Source: Streptomyces narbonensis
GTDB lineage: Bacteria > Actinomycetota > Actinomycetes > Streptomycetales > Streptomycetaceae
Direction of reading: 5' to 3'
Length of the DNA: 64,000 nucleotides
Assembly: GCF_014649015.1 (NCBI RefSeq)
Contig: NZ_BMSF01000019.1
Coordinates: 62,001-126,000, forward strand
The notes beneath the pieces are model-generated. The model made no database searches. It saw only the letters and a program-made list of their open reading frames with translations, and was not told where the DNA came from. Positions 25,332-32,701 of this stretch are shown piece by piece (the first letter of the stretch is position 1; the number at the start of each line of letters is the position of its first letter). Both the position numbers and the translations under genes were made by a program.

Positions 25332-25937
25332 GTGCTGGTCAAGTGGATTCGCTGCACCGTGGTGGACCGTCGAGGGTTCGAGCGGGGACAGCGAAAATGG
25401 GCGGGGCTGCTCGGTGAGCCGGGATTCCGGGGCCAGGGCGGCGGGTGGAGCCGGGCTCGGCCGGATGTCGCCCACATCTTCGCGTTCTGGGAGAGCCGGG
25501 CCTTCTACGACTCCTTTATGGCGCGGTCGCACGATCGTCTGGCGGCCTCGCAGGTGGGCACGTTCAAGGACCTCCAGGTGAAGCTCTTCGACCACCGCTT
25601 CGACGTGAAGACGGGGTTCGAGCCGAAATTCACCGACGCCGACGTGGCACGGGTGGCGCACTGCCGTGTCCACGAGGACCGGGCCGAGCACTTCGCACTC
25701 ATGCAGGAGAAGGTGTGGAACCCGGCGATGGCCGGATCCCCCGGCATGCTGCGGGGCCTGTTCGGCGAGGCGCCGGGCAGTGAGTTCCTGGTGCTCTCGA
25801 TGTGGCGGTCCGCCGCGGAGCACGGCAAGTACCGGGTGGAGCGCGTCGAGCGGCTCGGCCTGCGCGCGAGGACCGATGCCGACGTGGCGGCGCTGACCGG
25901 CGACGTGGTGCAGCTCGACACGGCCTGGACGGTCTGA
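25332..25937 (+). CDS. YdbC-like DUF4937 domain protein
   Basis: This encodes a 201-residue protein with two halves that each look like a ferredoxin-fold dimeric alpha-beta barrel unit: residues 1-90 (MLVKWIRCTVVDR..FAFWESRAFYDSFM) and 100-200 (ARVAHCRVHEDRAEHF..EFLVLSMWRSAAEHGKYR). I believe it belongs to the DUF4937/YdbC group of unknown function. No catalytic residues are assignable. GTG 25332 is placed at leaderless spacing behind a -10 hexamer. It sits among single small metabolic genes and shows no operon partner with an informative role. Confidence 0.75.
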   Translation: MLVKWIRCTVVDRRGFERGQRKWAGLLGEPGFRGQGGGWSRARPDVAHIFAFWESRAFYDSFMARSHDRLAASQVGTFKDLQVKLFDHRFDVKTGFEPKFTDADVARVAHCRVHEDRAEHFALMQEKVWNPAMAGSPGMLRGLFGEAPGSEFLVLSMWRSAAEHGKYRVERVERLGLRARTDADVAALTGDVVQLDTAWTV

Positions 25938-26028
25938 GGACGCGCGGGGCGGCCCCGTCCACACGCCGGGACCTACACCGGGTGGCTCCGAGGGGGACCT
26001 CGACCGAGCCTTGCACCGGTCCGCGATC

Positions 26029-26034
26029 TAGGGT
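26029..26034 (+). promoter_or_regulatory. -10 element, probable leaderless transcript
   Basis: TAGGGT ends six bases before the ATG of the histidine phosphatase gene, and no ribosome-binding site lies between. The arrangement matches other likely leaderless genes in this window. Confidence 0.5.
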
Positions 26035-26040
26035 CGGGGT

Positions 26041-26700
26041 ATGGCACGACCGCGGCGCATCGTTCTCGTACGGCACGGAGAGTCCGAGGGCAATGTCGAT
26101 GACACGGTGTACGAGCGCGAGCCCGATCACGCGCTCCGGCTCACCGAGACCGGGTGGCGGCAGGCGGAGGAGACGGGGGAGCGGCTGCGGGAGCTGTTCG
26201 GGGACGAGCAGGTCAGCGTGTACGTGTCGCCGTACCGCCGCACGCACGAGACCCTCCGGGCCTTCCGGCTGCCCCGGGAGCAGATGCGGGTGCGGGAGGA
26301 GCCACGCCTGCGGGAGCAGGACTGGGGAAACTGGCAGGAACGGGACGACGTACGCCTGCAGAAGGCGTACCGGGACGCGTACGGGCACTTCTTCTACCGC
26401 TTCGCCCAGGGCGAGTCCGGAGCGGACGTCTACGACCGGGTCGGCGCCTTCCTGGAAAGCCTCTACCGCAGTTTCGAGGCCCCCGACCACCCCCCGAACG
26501 TCCTGCTCGTCACCCATGGGTTGACCATGCGGCTGTTCTGCATGCGCTGGTTCCACTGGACGGTCGCGGACTTCGAGTCCCTGTCGAACCCCGCCAACGC
26601 CGAGAGCCGCACGCTCCTGCTGGGCGAGGACGGGAGATACCGGCTGGACAGGCCGTTCGAACGCTGGCGTACCCCGGAACCGTACGGGCGCACCGGATAG
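26041..26700 (+). CDS. histidine phosphatase (phosphoglycerate mutase-like)
   Basis: This is a cytosolic phosphatase of 219 residues. The phospho-accepting His is in LVRHGESEGN at the N-terminus, with the second catalytic Arg in SPYRRTHET and the second His in LVTHGLTMRLF. The loop RLREQDWGNWQ is close to the PhoE/CobC-like branch rather than glycolytic dPGM. The substrate is unknown. The start ATG has no Shine-Dalgarno but a close -10. The next gene starts 12 bases after the stop, suggesting either cotranscription or its own promoter inside the junction. Confidence 0.88.
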   Translation: MARPRRIVLVRHGESEGNVDDTVYEREPDHALRLTETGWRQAEETGERLRELFGDEQVSVYVSPYRRTHETLRAFRLPREQMRVREEPRLREQDWGNWQERDDVRLQKAYRDAYGHFFYRFAQGESGADVYDRVGAFLESLYRSFEAPDHPPNVLLVTHGLTMRLFCMRWFHWTVADFESLSNPANAESRTLLLGEDGRYRLDRPFERWRTPEPYGRTG

Positions 26701-26712
26701 AGTGGCTGAGCG

Positions 26713-27624
26713 ATGACCGCTGACTCCTCACTCGACCGGCGCTTCGACCGCGCCCTGGCCAGCCTGCGCGGGCTGTCCGTGGGAGACGCCCTGGGCTCCC
26801 AGTTCTTCGTACCCGCCCACTACCCCCTGCTGAAGCGGCGCGAGCTGCCGCCCGGCCCCTGGCAGTGGACCGACGACACCGAGATGGCCTGTTCCGTCCT
26901 GGCCGTCCTCGCCGGCCACGACCGCATCGACCAGGACGCCCTCGCCCTGTCCTTCGCGAACCACCACGACTTCGACCGCGGCTACGGTCCGGCGGTCAAC
27001 CGGATGCTCCGGCTCATCAGGGAGGGCGGGGACTGGCGGGAGCTGTCCGCCGCCCTTTTCAACGGGCAGGGGTCCTGGGGCAACGGCGCCGCGATGCGGA
27101 TCGCCCCGCTCGGCGCCTGGTATGCGGACGACCCGGAGCAGGCGACGCACCAGGCCGAGATCTCCGCGTACACGACACACCAGCACCGCGAGGCCGTGGT
27201 GGGCGCGATGGCCGTGGCGGCCGCCGCCGCCCTCGCCGCCGACCCGGCCGGACCGCCCACGCCCGAGGCACTGCTCGACGGCGTCGTCGCTCTGGTGCCG
27301 CGCAGCGCGGTCGGAGCGGGGCTGCGCCGGGCGCGCGACATGCTCGACTACGGGGACGCGGGCACGGTCGCCGCGGTGCTCGGCAGCGGCCGGCGGACCA
27401 GCGCGCACGACACCGTGCCCTTCGCCCTGTGGTCGGCGGCGCGGGCCCTGGGCGACTTCGAGCGGATGTTCTGGACGACCGCGCAGGTCGGGGGTGACGT
27501 CGACACGACCTGCGCCATCGCCGGGGGCGTCGTGGCCTCCGCGGTGCGGGGGACTCCGCCGGCCGAGTGGCTGCGGCAGACCGAGGATCTTCCGGGGTGG
27601 GTCCCGGACGGGTCGGCCGTCTGA
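26713..27624 (+). CDS. ADP-ribosylglycohydrolase family protein
   Basis: This is a 303-residue ARH/DraG-fold hydrolase that removes ADP-ribose from proteins or related substrates with a di-magnesium centre. Metal-binding signatures are GLSVGDALGSQF near the N-terminus, WTDDTEMACSVL, and GGDVDTTCAIAGGVVA near the C-terminus. NGQGSWGNGAAMRIAPLG is another conserved block. It follows the phosphatase gene by 12 bases and has TAGAGT across that junction, so it may also be transcribed on its own. A strong hairpin follows. The target is not deducible; nothing in the neighbourhood encodes an ADP-ribosyltransferase. Confidence 0.9.
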   Translation: MTADSSLDRRFDRALASLRGLSVGDALGSQFFVPAHYPLLKRRELPPGPWQWTDDTEMACSVLAVLAGHDRIDQDALALSFANHHDFDRGYGPAVNRMLRLIREGGDWRELSAALFNGQGSWGNGAAMRIAPLGAWYADDPEQATHQAEISAYTTHQHREAVVGAMAVAAAAALAADPAGPPTPEALLDGVVALVPRSAVGAGLRRARDMLDYGDAGTVAAVLGSGRRTSAHDTVPFALWSAARALGDFERMFWTTAQVGGDVDTTCAIAGGVVASAVRGTPPAEWLRQTEDLPGWVPDGSAV

Positions 27625-27630
27625 GACCCG

Positions 27631-27669
27631 CGATGTCCCCCGGCCCGGGCAGGGGGCCGGGGGACATCG
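27631..27669 (+). terminator. hairpin terminator after ADP-ribosylglycohydrolase gene
   Basis: CGATGTCCCCCGGCCC pairs with GGGCCGGGGGACATCG around a short loop. It begins seven bases after the stop codon. Confidence 0.85.
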
Positions 27670-27777
27670 GCGTACTCGGAGGCGTACCGAGGCGTACGGG
27701 GCGTGCGCGGACGCTCTCGGTGGCGTAGGGGCGCACAGGCGTACTCCAGGGCGTACGGGCGTGCTCTAGGGGCGTAC
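27669..27777. repeat. degenerate GGCGTAC short direct repeats
   Basis: GGCGTAC or a one-base variant occurs at 27669, 27681, 27691, 27722, 27738, 27750 and 27771, with irregular spacing, in the convergent gap between the hydrolase and MFS genes. It looks like a decayed simple-sequence expansion and has no recognisable function. Confidence 0.6.
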
Positions 27778-27798
27778 GGCGGGCGGAAGGGCTCGTGG

Positions 27799-29352
27799 TC
27801 AGGCCGCCGGGCCTGCCGCCTCCGCCCGGCCGCTGAGTGCTTCCAGGTCGCTCTTGCGGACCCGGATCACCAGTACCGCCGTCACCAGCGCGATCAGCAC
27901 CATCCCGACGGCGGCGGTGAACGCCGAGGAGATGCCCGATGTCAGCACCTCATGGCCCCAGGGCGCGGGAAGCTCCCCGGTCTTCGCGACCTCCGCCTGC
28001 TGCTCGGGCGTCGCGTTCGCGAGGAAGTCGGGCGCCTGTTTCAGGCCCTCCTCGCGGCTCGCCGTGCCGAAGACCGTGACCAGGATGGAGAGGCCGAGCG
28101 AACCGCCGACCTGCTGGGTGGCGTTGAGGAGGCCCGACGCGGCGCCCGCCTCGTGCTGGGCCACCCCGGAGACGGCCGTCAGCGTGAGGGTCACGAAGTT
28201 GAGCCCCATGCCGAAGCCGAACAGGACCATCGGGCCGAGGACGGCCCCGGCGTAACTGCTGTCCGAGGTGATGAACGTCAGCCAGAAGAGGCCGATCCCG
28301 GTGATCGCCGAGCCGCTCACCATGAACGGCTTCGGTCCGAGGACCGGCAGCAGCCGCTGTGCCAGCCCCGCGCCCGTGACGATCGCCACCGTCACCGGAA
28401 GGAAGGCGAGACCGGACTGGATCGGGCTGTACCCGAGGACGTCCTGGACCCACAGGACGATGAAGAAGAACATGCCGAACATCGCGGCCGACAGGCTGAG
28501 CATGATGACGTACGTGCCCGAGCGGTTGCGCTCGGCGAACATCCTCAGCGGGGTGATCGGCTCCTTGGCCCTCGACTCCACGAGCCCGAAGGCCACCAGC
28601 AGGACCACGGCCGCGACGAACGAGCCGATGGTCAGCGAGTCCTTCCAGCCTTTCTCGGACGCGCGGATGAACCCGTAGACCAGCGCCGCCATGCCGAGTG
28701 TCGACGTCATGGCGCCCGCGACGTCGAAGCGGCCCGGGTGGCGTTCGGACTCCGCGATGTAGCGAGGGGCGAGGAAGGCGATCAGCAGGCCGATCGGTAC
28801 GTTGACGAAGAGGACCCAGCGCCAGTCGAGCCACTCGGTGAGCATGCCGCCCGCGAGCAGTCCGATCGCGCCACCACCGGCGGAGACGGCGGCGAACACG
28901 CCGAAAGCGCGGTTGCGCTCAGGCCCTTCGGGGAACGTCGTGGTGATCAGCGCGAGCGAGGTCGGCGAGGCGATGGCGCCGCCGACGCCCTGCAGGGCCC
29001 GTGCGGCGAGCAGCTGCCAGGGCTCCTGGGCGAAGCCTCCGAGCAGCGAGGCGAAGGTGAAGACGAGGATGCCGGCCATGAACACCCGGCGGCGCCCCAG
29101 GATGTCCCCCGCGCGTCCGCCGAGGAGTAGCAGCCCGCCGAAGGTGAGGGTGTAGGCGCTGAGCACCCACGAGAGGTCGGTGGTCGAGAAGGAGAGCGCG
29201 TCCTGGATGTGCGGCAGGGCGATGTTCACGATGGTGGCGTCGAGGACGACCATGAGCTGGCAGGCGGCGATGACGGCCAGGGCGATGCCCGGCCGGCCTC
29301 CGGCGCGAGCAGGGCTGTTCTTGGTCTGTGTGTCCACCGGAGAAGTTGTCAC
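27799..29352 (-). CDS. MFS drug-efflux transporter, DHA2 (14-TM) family
   Basis: This is a proton-driven multidrug exporter of 517 residues in the EmrB/QacA family. The N-terminal helix ends with VVLDATIVNIALPHIQ, motif A is GGRAGDILGRRRVF, and the antiporter motif C is near SAGGGAIGLLAGGML. About 14 hydrophobic segments can be counted, with a periplasmic loop near residues 420-465. GTG 29352 starts it. It is divergent from a TetR gene, and two near-identical palindromes in the 135-base gap make it the likely regulated target. It ends convergently with the repeat-rich gap. Confidence 0.92.
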   Translation of the reverse strand: MTTSPVDTQTKNSPARAGGRPGIALAVIAACQLMVVLDATIVNIALPHIQDALSFSTTDLSWVLSAYTLTFGGLLLLGGRAGDILGRRRVFMAGILVFTFASLLGGFAQEPWQLLAARALQGVGGAIASPTSLALITTTFPEGPERNRAFGVFAAVSAGGGAIGLLAGGMLTEWLDWRWVLFVNVPIGLLIAFLAPRYIAESERHPGRFDVAGAMTSTLGMAALVYGFIRASEKGWKDSLTIGSFVAAVVLLVAFGLVESRAKEPITPLRMFAERNRSGTYVIMLSLSAAMFGMFFFIVLWVQDVLGYSPIQSGLAFLPVTVAIVTGAGLAQRLLPVLGPKPFMVSGSAITGIGLFWLTFITSDSSYAGAVLGPMVLFGFGMGLNFVTLTLTAVSGVAQHEAGAASGLLNATQQVGGSLGLSILVTVFGTASREEGLKQAPDFLANATPEQQAEVAKTGELPAPWGHEVLTSGISSAFTAAVGMVLIALVTAVLVIRVRKSDLEALSGRAEAAGPAA

Positions 29353-29375
29353 TATGGATCCCCCACGGAAGAATT

Positions 29376-29395
29376 AGTGAACGCACTCGTTCACT
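29376..29395. promoter_or_regulatory. TetR-type operator 1
   Basis: AGTGAACGCACTCGTTCACT is an inverted repeat with AGTGAACG arms. It differs from operator 2 only in the central bases. It lies 24 bases from the MFS start, overlapping its likely promoter. Confidence 0.85.
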
Positions 29396-29421
29396 GTTTT
29401 CCACGGTAGTGAGTCCCCCTC

Positions 29422-29441
29422 AGTGAACGCAACCGTTCACT
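29422..29441. promoter_or_regulatory. TetR-type operator 2
   Basis: AGTGAACGCAACCGTTCACT is the second copy, centred 46 bases from the first. It is nearer the TetR start and should allow autoregulation together with repression of the pump. Confidence 0.85.
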
Positions 29442-29487
29442 GAGCGCTGCCGGTGCCCCGATCGACTTGCTCAACGGAGAGATCCTG

Positions 29488-30114
29488 ATGGTTACTTCGC
29501 GCTCCACGGCCGCCGCCCGGCCGGAGGGGGTGTCTCCGCGACGCCGCGGCGCCGTACTGGAACGGGCCATTCTGGAGGCCACGCTCGAACAGCTGGGCAG
29601 CGTCGGCTGGAACGGCCTCACGATGGAGGGTGTCGCGGTCGGCGCTCAGACGGGCAAAGCCGCGGTGTACCGGCGCTGGCCGTCGAAGGAAGACCTCGTC
29701 GCGGACGCCCTCCAGGCGGGGCTGCCGAGGCTCGACGAGGCGCCGGACCGCGGGAGCGTCCGTGAGGACCTGTACGCGCTGTGTCTCCGGGTCCGCGACG
29801 TGATGTTCTCCAAGCCGGGCAACGCCCTGCGCGCGGTCCTTCACGAATGCGACGCGGAGTCCGCTCAGAGGTTCCATGAACTGATCGTCACGGGGGTGAC
29901 CGGGCCCTCCACCCGACTCTTCAAGGACGTTCTGCTGCGCGGAATCCAGCGCGGTGACGTGCGGGCCGACGCGATCGGCGACCTCGTGCTCGACGTGGTC
30001 CCCGCCCTGATGATGTACCGCTCCAAGGTGTGCGGGAGCGAATGGTCCGACCGTGAGATCGCCGACATGATCGACCGGGTCATGGTGCCTCTGCTCCGGA
30101 CCGGGGCCGCCTGA
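29488..30114 (+). CDS. TetR family regulator of the adjacent MFS pump
   Basis: This is a one-component repressor of 208 residues. The helix-turn-helix lies at about 25-75, with ILEATLEQLGSVGWNGLTMEGVAVGAQ and the recognition-helix end KAAVYRRWPSKEDLVADAL. The C-terminal ligand domain is of the TetR_C type seen in MFS-linked regulators. Divergent orientation plus the two 20-base palindromes between it and the pump gene make drug-induced derepression the likely logic. ATG 29488 has CGGAGAG upstream. The inducer is unknown. Confidence 0.9.
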   Translation: MVTSRSTAAARPEGVSPRRRGAVLERAILEATLEQLGSVGWNGLTMEGVAVGAQTGKAAVYRRWPSKEDLVADALQAGLPRLDEAPDRGSVREDLYALCLRVRDVMFSKPGNALRAVLHECDAESAQRFHELIVTGVTGPSTRLFKDVLLRGIQRGDVRADAIGDLVLDVVPALMMYRSKVCGSEWSDREIADMIDRVMVPLLRTGAA

Positions 30115-30166
30115 GGGGAATCCGGGTATCGCGGGCGGCACCGGGCGGCGTAACCTGGCTGGCGCC

Positions 30167-30877
30167 ATGCCGTACGAACCTCCCACCCACACTGTCGAGC
30201 GATCGCTCCGAGCGACCACCGGCGCCAGGATCGTCGCCGGAGTCGACGAGGTCGGGCGCGGGGCGTGGGCCGGTCCCGTCACCGTGTGCGCGGCCGTCAC
30301 AGGACTGCGCCGCCCGCCCACCGGACTCACCGACTCCAAGCTGCTCACCCCCAAGCGCCGCACCGCGCTCGCCGCGGAGCTGGAGCAGTGGGTCACGGCG
30401 TACGCGCTCGGTGACGCCTCCCCGCAGGAGATCGACGAACTCGGGATGACCGCGGCCCTCCGGCTCGCCGCGGTCCGGGCTCTCGAAGGGCTCCCCGTCC
30501 GGCCGGACGCCGTGATACTCGACGGCAAGCACGACTACCTCGGCAGCCCCTGGCAGGTCCGTACGGTCATCAAGGGCGACCAGTCCTGTGTCGCCGTGGC
30601 CGCCGCCTCCGTCATCGCCAAGGTCCGTCGGGACACCGTCATGGCGGAGCTGGAGACCGGCGCGGGGGACTGTGTCGCCTTCGGCTTCGCGGCGAACGCG
30701 GGCTACCCTTCGCCGGTCCACAAGGCCGCGCTGGAGGAGCTGGGGCCCACCCCGTACCACCGTCTCTCCTGGTCGTACCTGGACGCGTTGCCCCGGTGGC
30801 GCCACCTCAAAAAGGTCCGCCTCTCCGCGGAGGCGGCCGCGCTGGAAAGCGGGGGCCAACTCGGCTTCGAATTCTGA
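30167..30877 (+). CDS. rnhB: ribonuclease HII
   Basis: RNase HII nicks DNA at single misincorporated ribonucleotides and removes RNA from hybrids. The 236-residue protein has VAGVDEVGRGAWAGPV with the first two acidic catalytic residues, DSKLLTPKRR, VILDGKHDYL with the third Asp, and SVIAKVRRDTVM. Length is near normal. It has no clear Shine-Dalgarno; TAACCT at 30151-30156 lies ten bases before the ATG and may be the -10 of a very short leader. Confidence 0.95.
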   Translation: MPYEPPTHTVERSLRATTGARIVAGVDEVGRGAWAGPVTVCAAVTGLRRPPTGLTDSKLLTPKRRTALAAELEQWVTAYALGDASPQEIDELGMTAALRLAAVRALEGLPVRPDAVILDGKHDYLGSPWQVRTVIKGDQSCVAVAAASVIAKVRRDTVMAELETGAGDCVAFGFAANAGYPSPVHKAALEELGPTPYHRLSWSYLDALPRWRHLKKVRLSAEAAALESGGQLGFEF

Positions 30878-30921
30878 ACTTCCGGCTGCCGAGCCCTTCT
30901 CCGGGGCCGCCCGAGCAGCCG

Positions 30922-30939
30922 GGGCGCACCTGTGCGCCC
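30922..30939. terminator. weak hairpin after rnhB
   Basis: GGGCGC and GCGCCC pair around a six-base loop 44 bases after the rnhB stop. It is short and has no U-tract, so termination is only possible. Confidence 0.35.
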
Positions 30940-30983
30940 ACCCGCCGGTGCCCCGCGCAGCGGCGTTTGATAGACATCCACCC

Positions 30984-31610
30984 ATGCCTCTCACCCCCGA
31001 GGAGCCTCAGATTCACGAGAGCGCCCAGGGTCCCCGCGCCACCGCGGCCGCCGGCCGTCCCGCGTCGACCCCTCGTCCCGTACCCGGTCCGCGTTCCGCG
31101 GCCTCTCCGCGACCCGGACGTCCGGTCCCCGGCCCGGCGAGGCCGGCGCAGCCGGCCCCCCGCCCCGGTGTCGGGCAGTCCCCGGCCACCGGCCCGGAGA
31201 ATCGTTCCGACCAGCGGTCCACTCCGCAGCTCCAGGTCATCCCGGCTCCGGCCGACGGTGCGCTGGACGCCGCCGAGGAGGCCCTGGACCTGCTCCTGGA
31301 GAGCGGCCGGGCGCCCGGCGAGGTCCTGGTCCTGACCACCGGCGACCAGCACCCGTGGACGGCTCACGAGCTGTCCTTCGGCGAGGCCGCCTACTGGGCC
31401 CAGCAGGACACCGGCGACGACGTGTTCTTCGCGGACGCGACCGCCGTCGAGCGGGCCGCCGCCCGGCCCGTGGTGATCGTCGCCGTCAACGGCGGCGACG
31501 ACGAGACCGCTGCCCGGGCCCTGCCTTCGGCGATGGCCCGTGCCGGCGTGCTGCTGATCGTCTGCGGCGAGCCCGACCGGGTCGCGGCGCTCGTCGGCGC
31601 CGGGGTCTGA
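30984..31610 (+). CDS. uncharacterised protein with Pro-rich N-terminus
   Basis: This is a 208-residue protein I cannot assign. Residues 1-85 are Pro/Arg/Ala-rich and probably disordered. Residues 88-208 form a compact alpha/beta-looking domain with ALDAAEEALDLLLESGRAPGEVLVLTTGDQHPWTAHELSFGEAAYWAQ and later VVIVAVNGGDD and GVLLIVCGEPDRVAALVG. The GEVLVLTTGDQHPW and VVIVAVNGG pieces recall the C-terminal strands of UvrD-like helicase domains seen in actinobacteria, but there is no ATPase motif here. It is convergent with another uncharacterised gene. Confidence 0.7.
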   Translation: MPLTPEEPQIHESAQGPRATAAAGRPASTPRPVPGPRSAASPRPGRPVPGPARPAQPAPRPGVGQSPATGPENRSDQRSTPQLQVIPAPADGALDAAEEALDLLLESGRAPGEVLVLTTGDQHPWTAHELSFGEAAYWAQQDTGDDVFFADATAVERAAARPVVIVAVNGGDDETAARALPSAMARAGVLLIVCGEPDRVAALVGAGV

Positions 31611-31651
31611 CCGGTCCGGTCCGGCCGGCCGCATGCCGCCCTGGGCTCCTC

Positions 31652-31684
31652 CTCCCGCCGAACCGGTCTCCGGTCCGGCGGGAG
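31652..31684. terminator. bidirectional hairpin
   Basis: CTCCCGCCGAACCGG pairs with CCGGTCCGGCGGGAG with one mismatch and a three-base loop. It lies between two convergent uncharacterised genes. Confidence 0.7.
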
Positions 31685-31694
31685 AGATGGACCG

Positions 31695-32324
31695 TCAGCG
31701 GGCAGCGGCCCGGCGCAGCGGCTCGGCCGCGCCGCTCGCCGTTCTCGGCGTGAGGTGGCTCAGTTCGGCCGTCTCGCTCCCGATCGGGACCGGGTGCGAG
31801 TCGGAGCTCGGCCGACGGCCTCCCCGGCCCTCTCCGAGCACCTGCCAACCCGCGTGCGTCAGTGTGATGTACGCGCCGCAGCGGAGTCCGTGCAGCGTGC
31901 AGGCGTCCCGGAGCCCCCACATCCAGGCCCCGTCCTCCTCCGTCCAGCGCTCGTCGCCCTCGCGGCAGTACAGCAGGACCGCGGTCCGCACGGGGGTGCG
32001 GCGCCGGAGGTCGTGCGGAATGACGCGTCGCAGATGCGCCAGGAGCGCGTTGCGGAACTCCCAGCCGTCCGCGGGCATGGCGCGTCGGACGAACGAGGCG
32101 CTGGCGGTGAGTCGCTCCTCGTGGTCCAGGACCGCCACGATCGCCGTCGAGGGCGTGGGGGTGTGGCGTGAGTGCAGGCCGCTGACGACCTCACGCGGAT
32201 TGCCGAGCAGGGGAATCCCCGCCGCGGCCCACTCGGCCGGTTCGAGCGTCCGGGAGAGGCGGCTGGCGGACCCGGACGACGAGGTGGTCGAGGCGGCAGT
32301 GGACGGAGCGAATCCGAGGGTCAC
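31695..32324 (-). CDS. conserved uncharacterised protein
   Basis: This is a 209-residue soluble protein of unknown function. The central part (about 45-165) is well structured: STAIVAVLDHEERLTASASFVRRAM, WEFRNALLAHLRRVIPHDLRRR, TAVLLYCREGDERWTEEDGAWMWGLRDACTLHGLRCGAYITLTHAGWQVL. The ends are low-complexity and Ser/Thr-rich. I recall relatives in other streptomycetes at this spot but no characterised one. GTG 32324 follows AAGGGAGGA, a strong ribosome-binding site. It is divergent from recQ across a 377-base gap. Confidence 0.75.
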   Translation of the reverse strand: MTLGFAPSTAASTTSSSGSASRLSRTLEPAEWAAAGIPLLGNPREVVSGLHSRHTPTPSTAIVAVLDHEERLTASASFVRRAMPADGWEFRNALLAHLRRVIPHDLRRRTPVRTAVLLYCREGDERWTEEDGAWMWGLRDACTLHGLRCGAYITLTHAGWQVLGEGRGGRRPSSDSHPVPIGSETAELSHLTPRTASGAAEPLRRAAAR

Positions 32325-32701
32325 AGTCCTCCCTTCGGATACGCGCCCGCGCGGCGGGCAAAGTCGGGTGAGGGCGCACCACGGCACGGTCCTTCAAGGC
32401 CGCTGACGGGCCGTGCGGGGCGGTTTCCCAATTCTTGCGTGGCCCGTGCGCGAGCGGCAATGAGCAATTGAGGTCACTGACGGGATTGCGGCGGTATGCC
32501 TTTCATATCCCTGCCCAGTTGCCCATTGTTCACTCCCCGTTCCCCCTCCTGTTTCACCCCGAGGGCGCGTGCCTCAGCGGAAACATTCGTTCCGCCCTCA
32601 GGCTGTCCCCGACCGCTCGGGCGGTGGTCGAGCGGTCGGCGAGCGGGGGGTCACGCTGAGTGAGTTGGGCGATTGTCCGTGGCATCGGGTTGCATGGGGT
32701 C
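32325..32701. other. divergent intergenic region upstream of recQ
   Basis: This 377-base stretch has an unusually AT-rich block (about 32425-32560) and two inverted repeats: GCGGAA/TTCCGC with arms at 32577-32582 and 32590-32595, and GACCGCTCG/CGAGCGGTC with arms at 32611-32619 and 32629-32637. A short open frame at 32435-32659 lacks a ribosome-binding site and coding bias, and I do not call it a gene. Promoters for both flanking genes must lie here. Confidence 0.5.

Noticed and set aside
26011..26034. TTGCAC as the -35 for the histidine phosphatase promoter
   Set aside because: Only 12 bases separate it from the TAGGGT -10, too short for a standard promoter.
32435..32659. A 74-codon frame upstream of recQ
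   Set aside because: No ribosome-binding site, mixed composition and no recognisable similarity.
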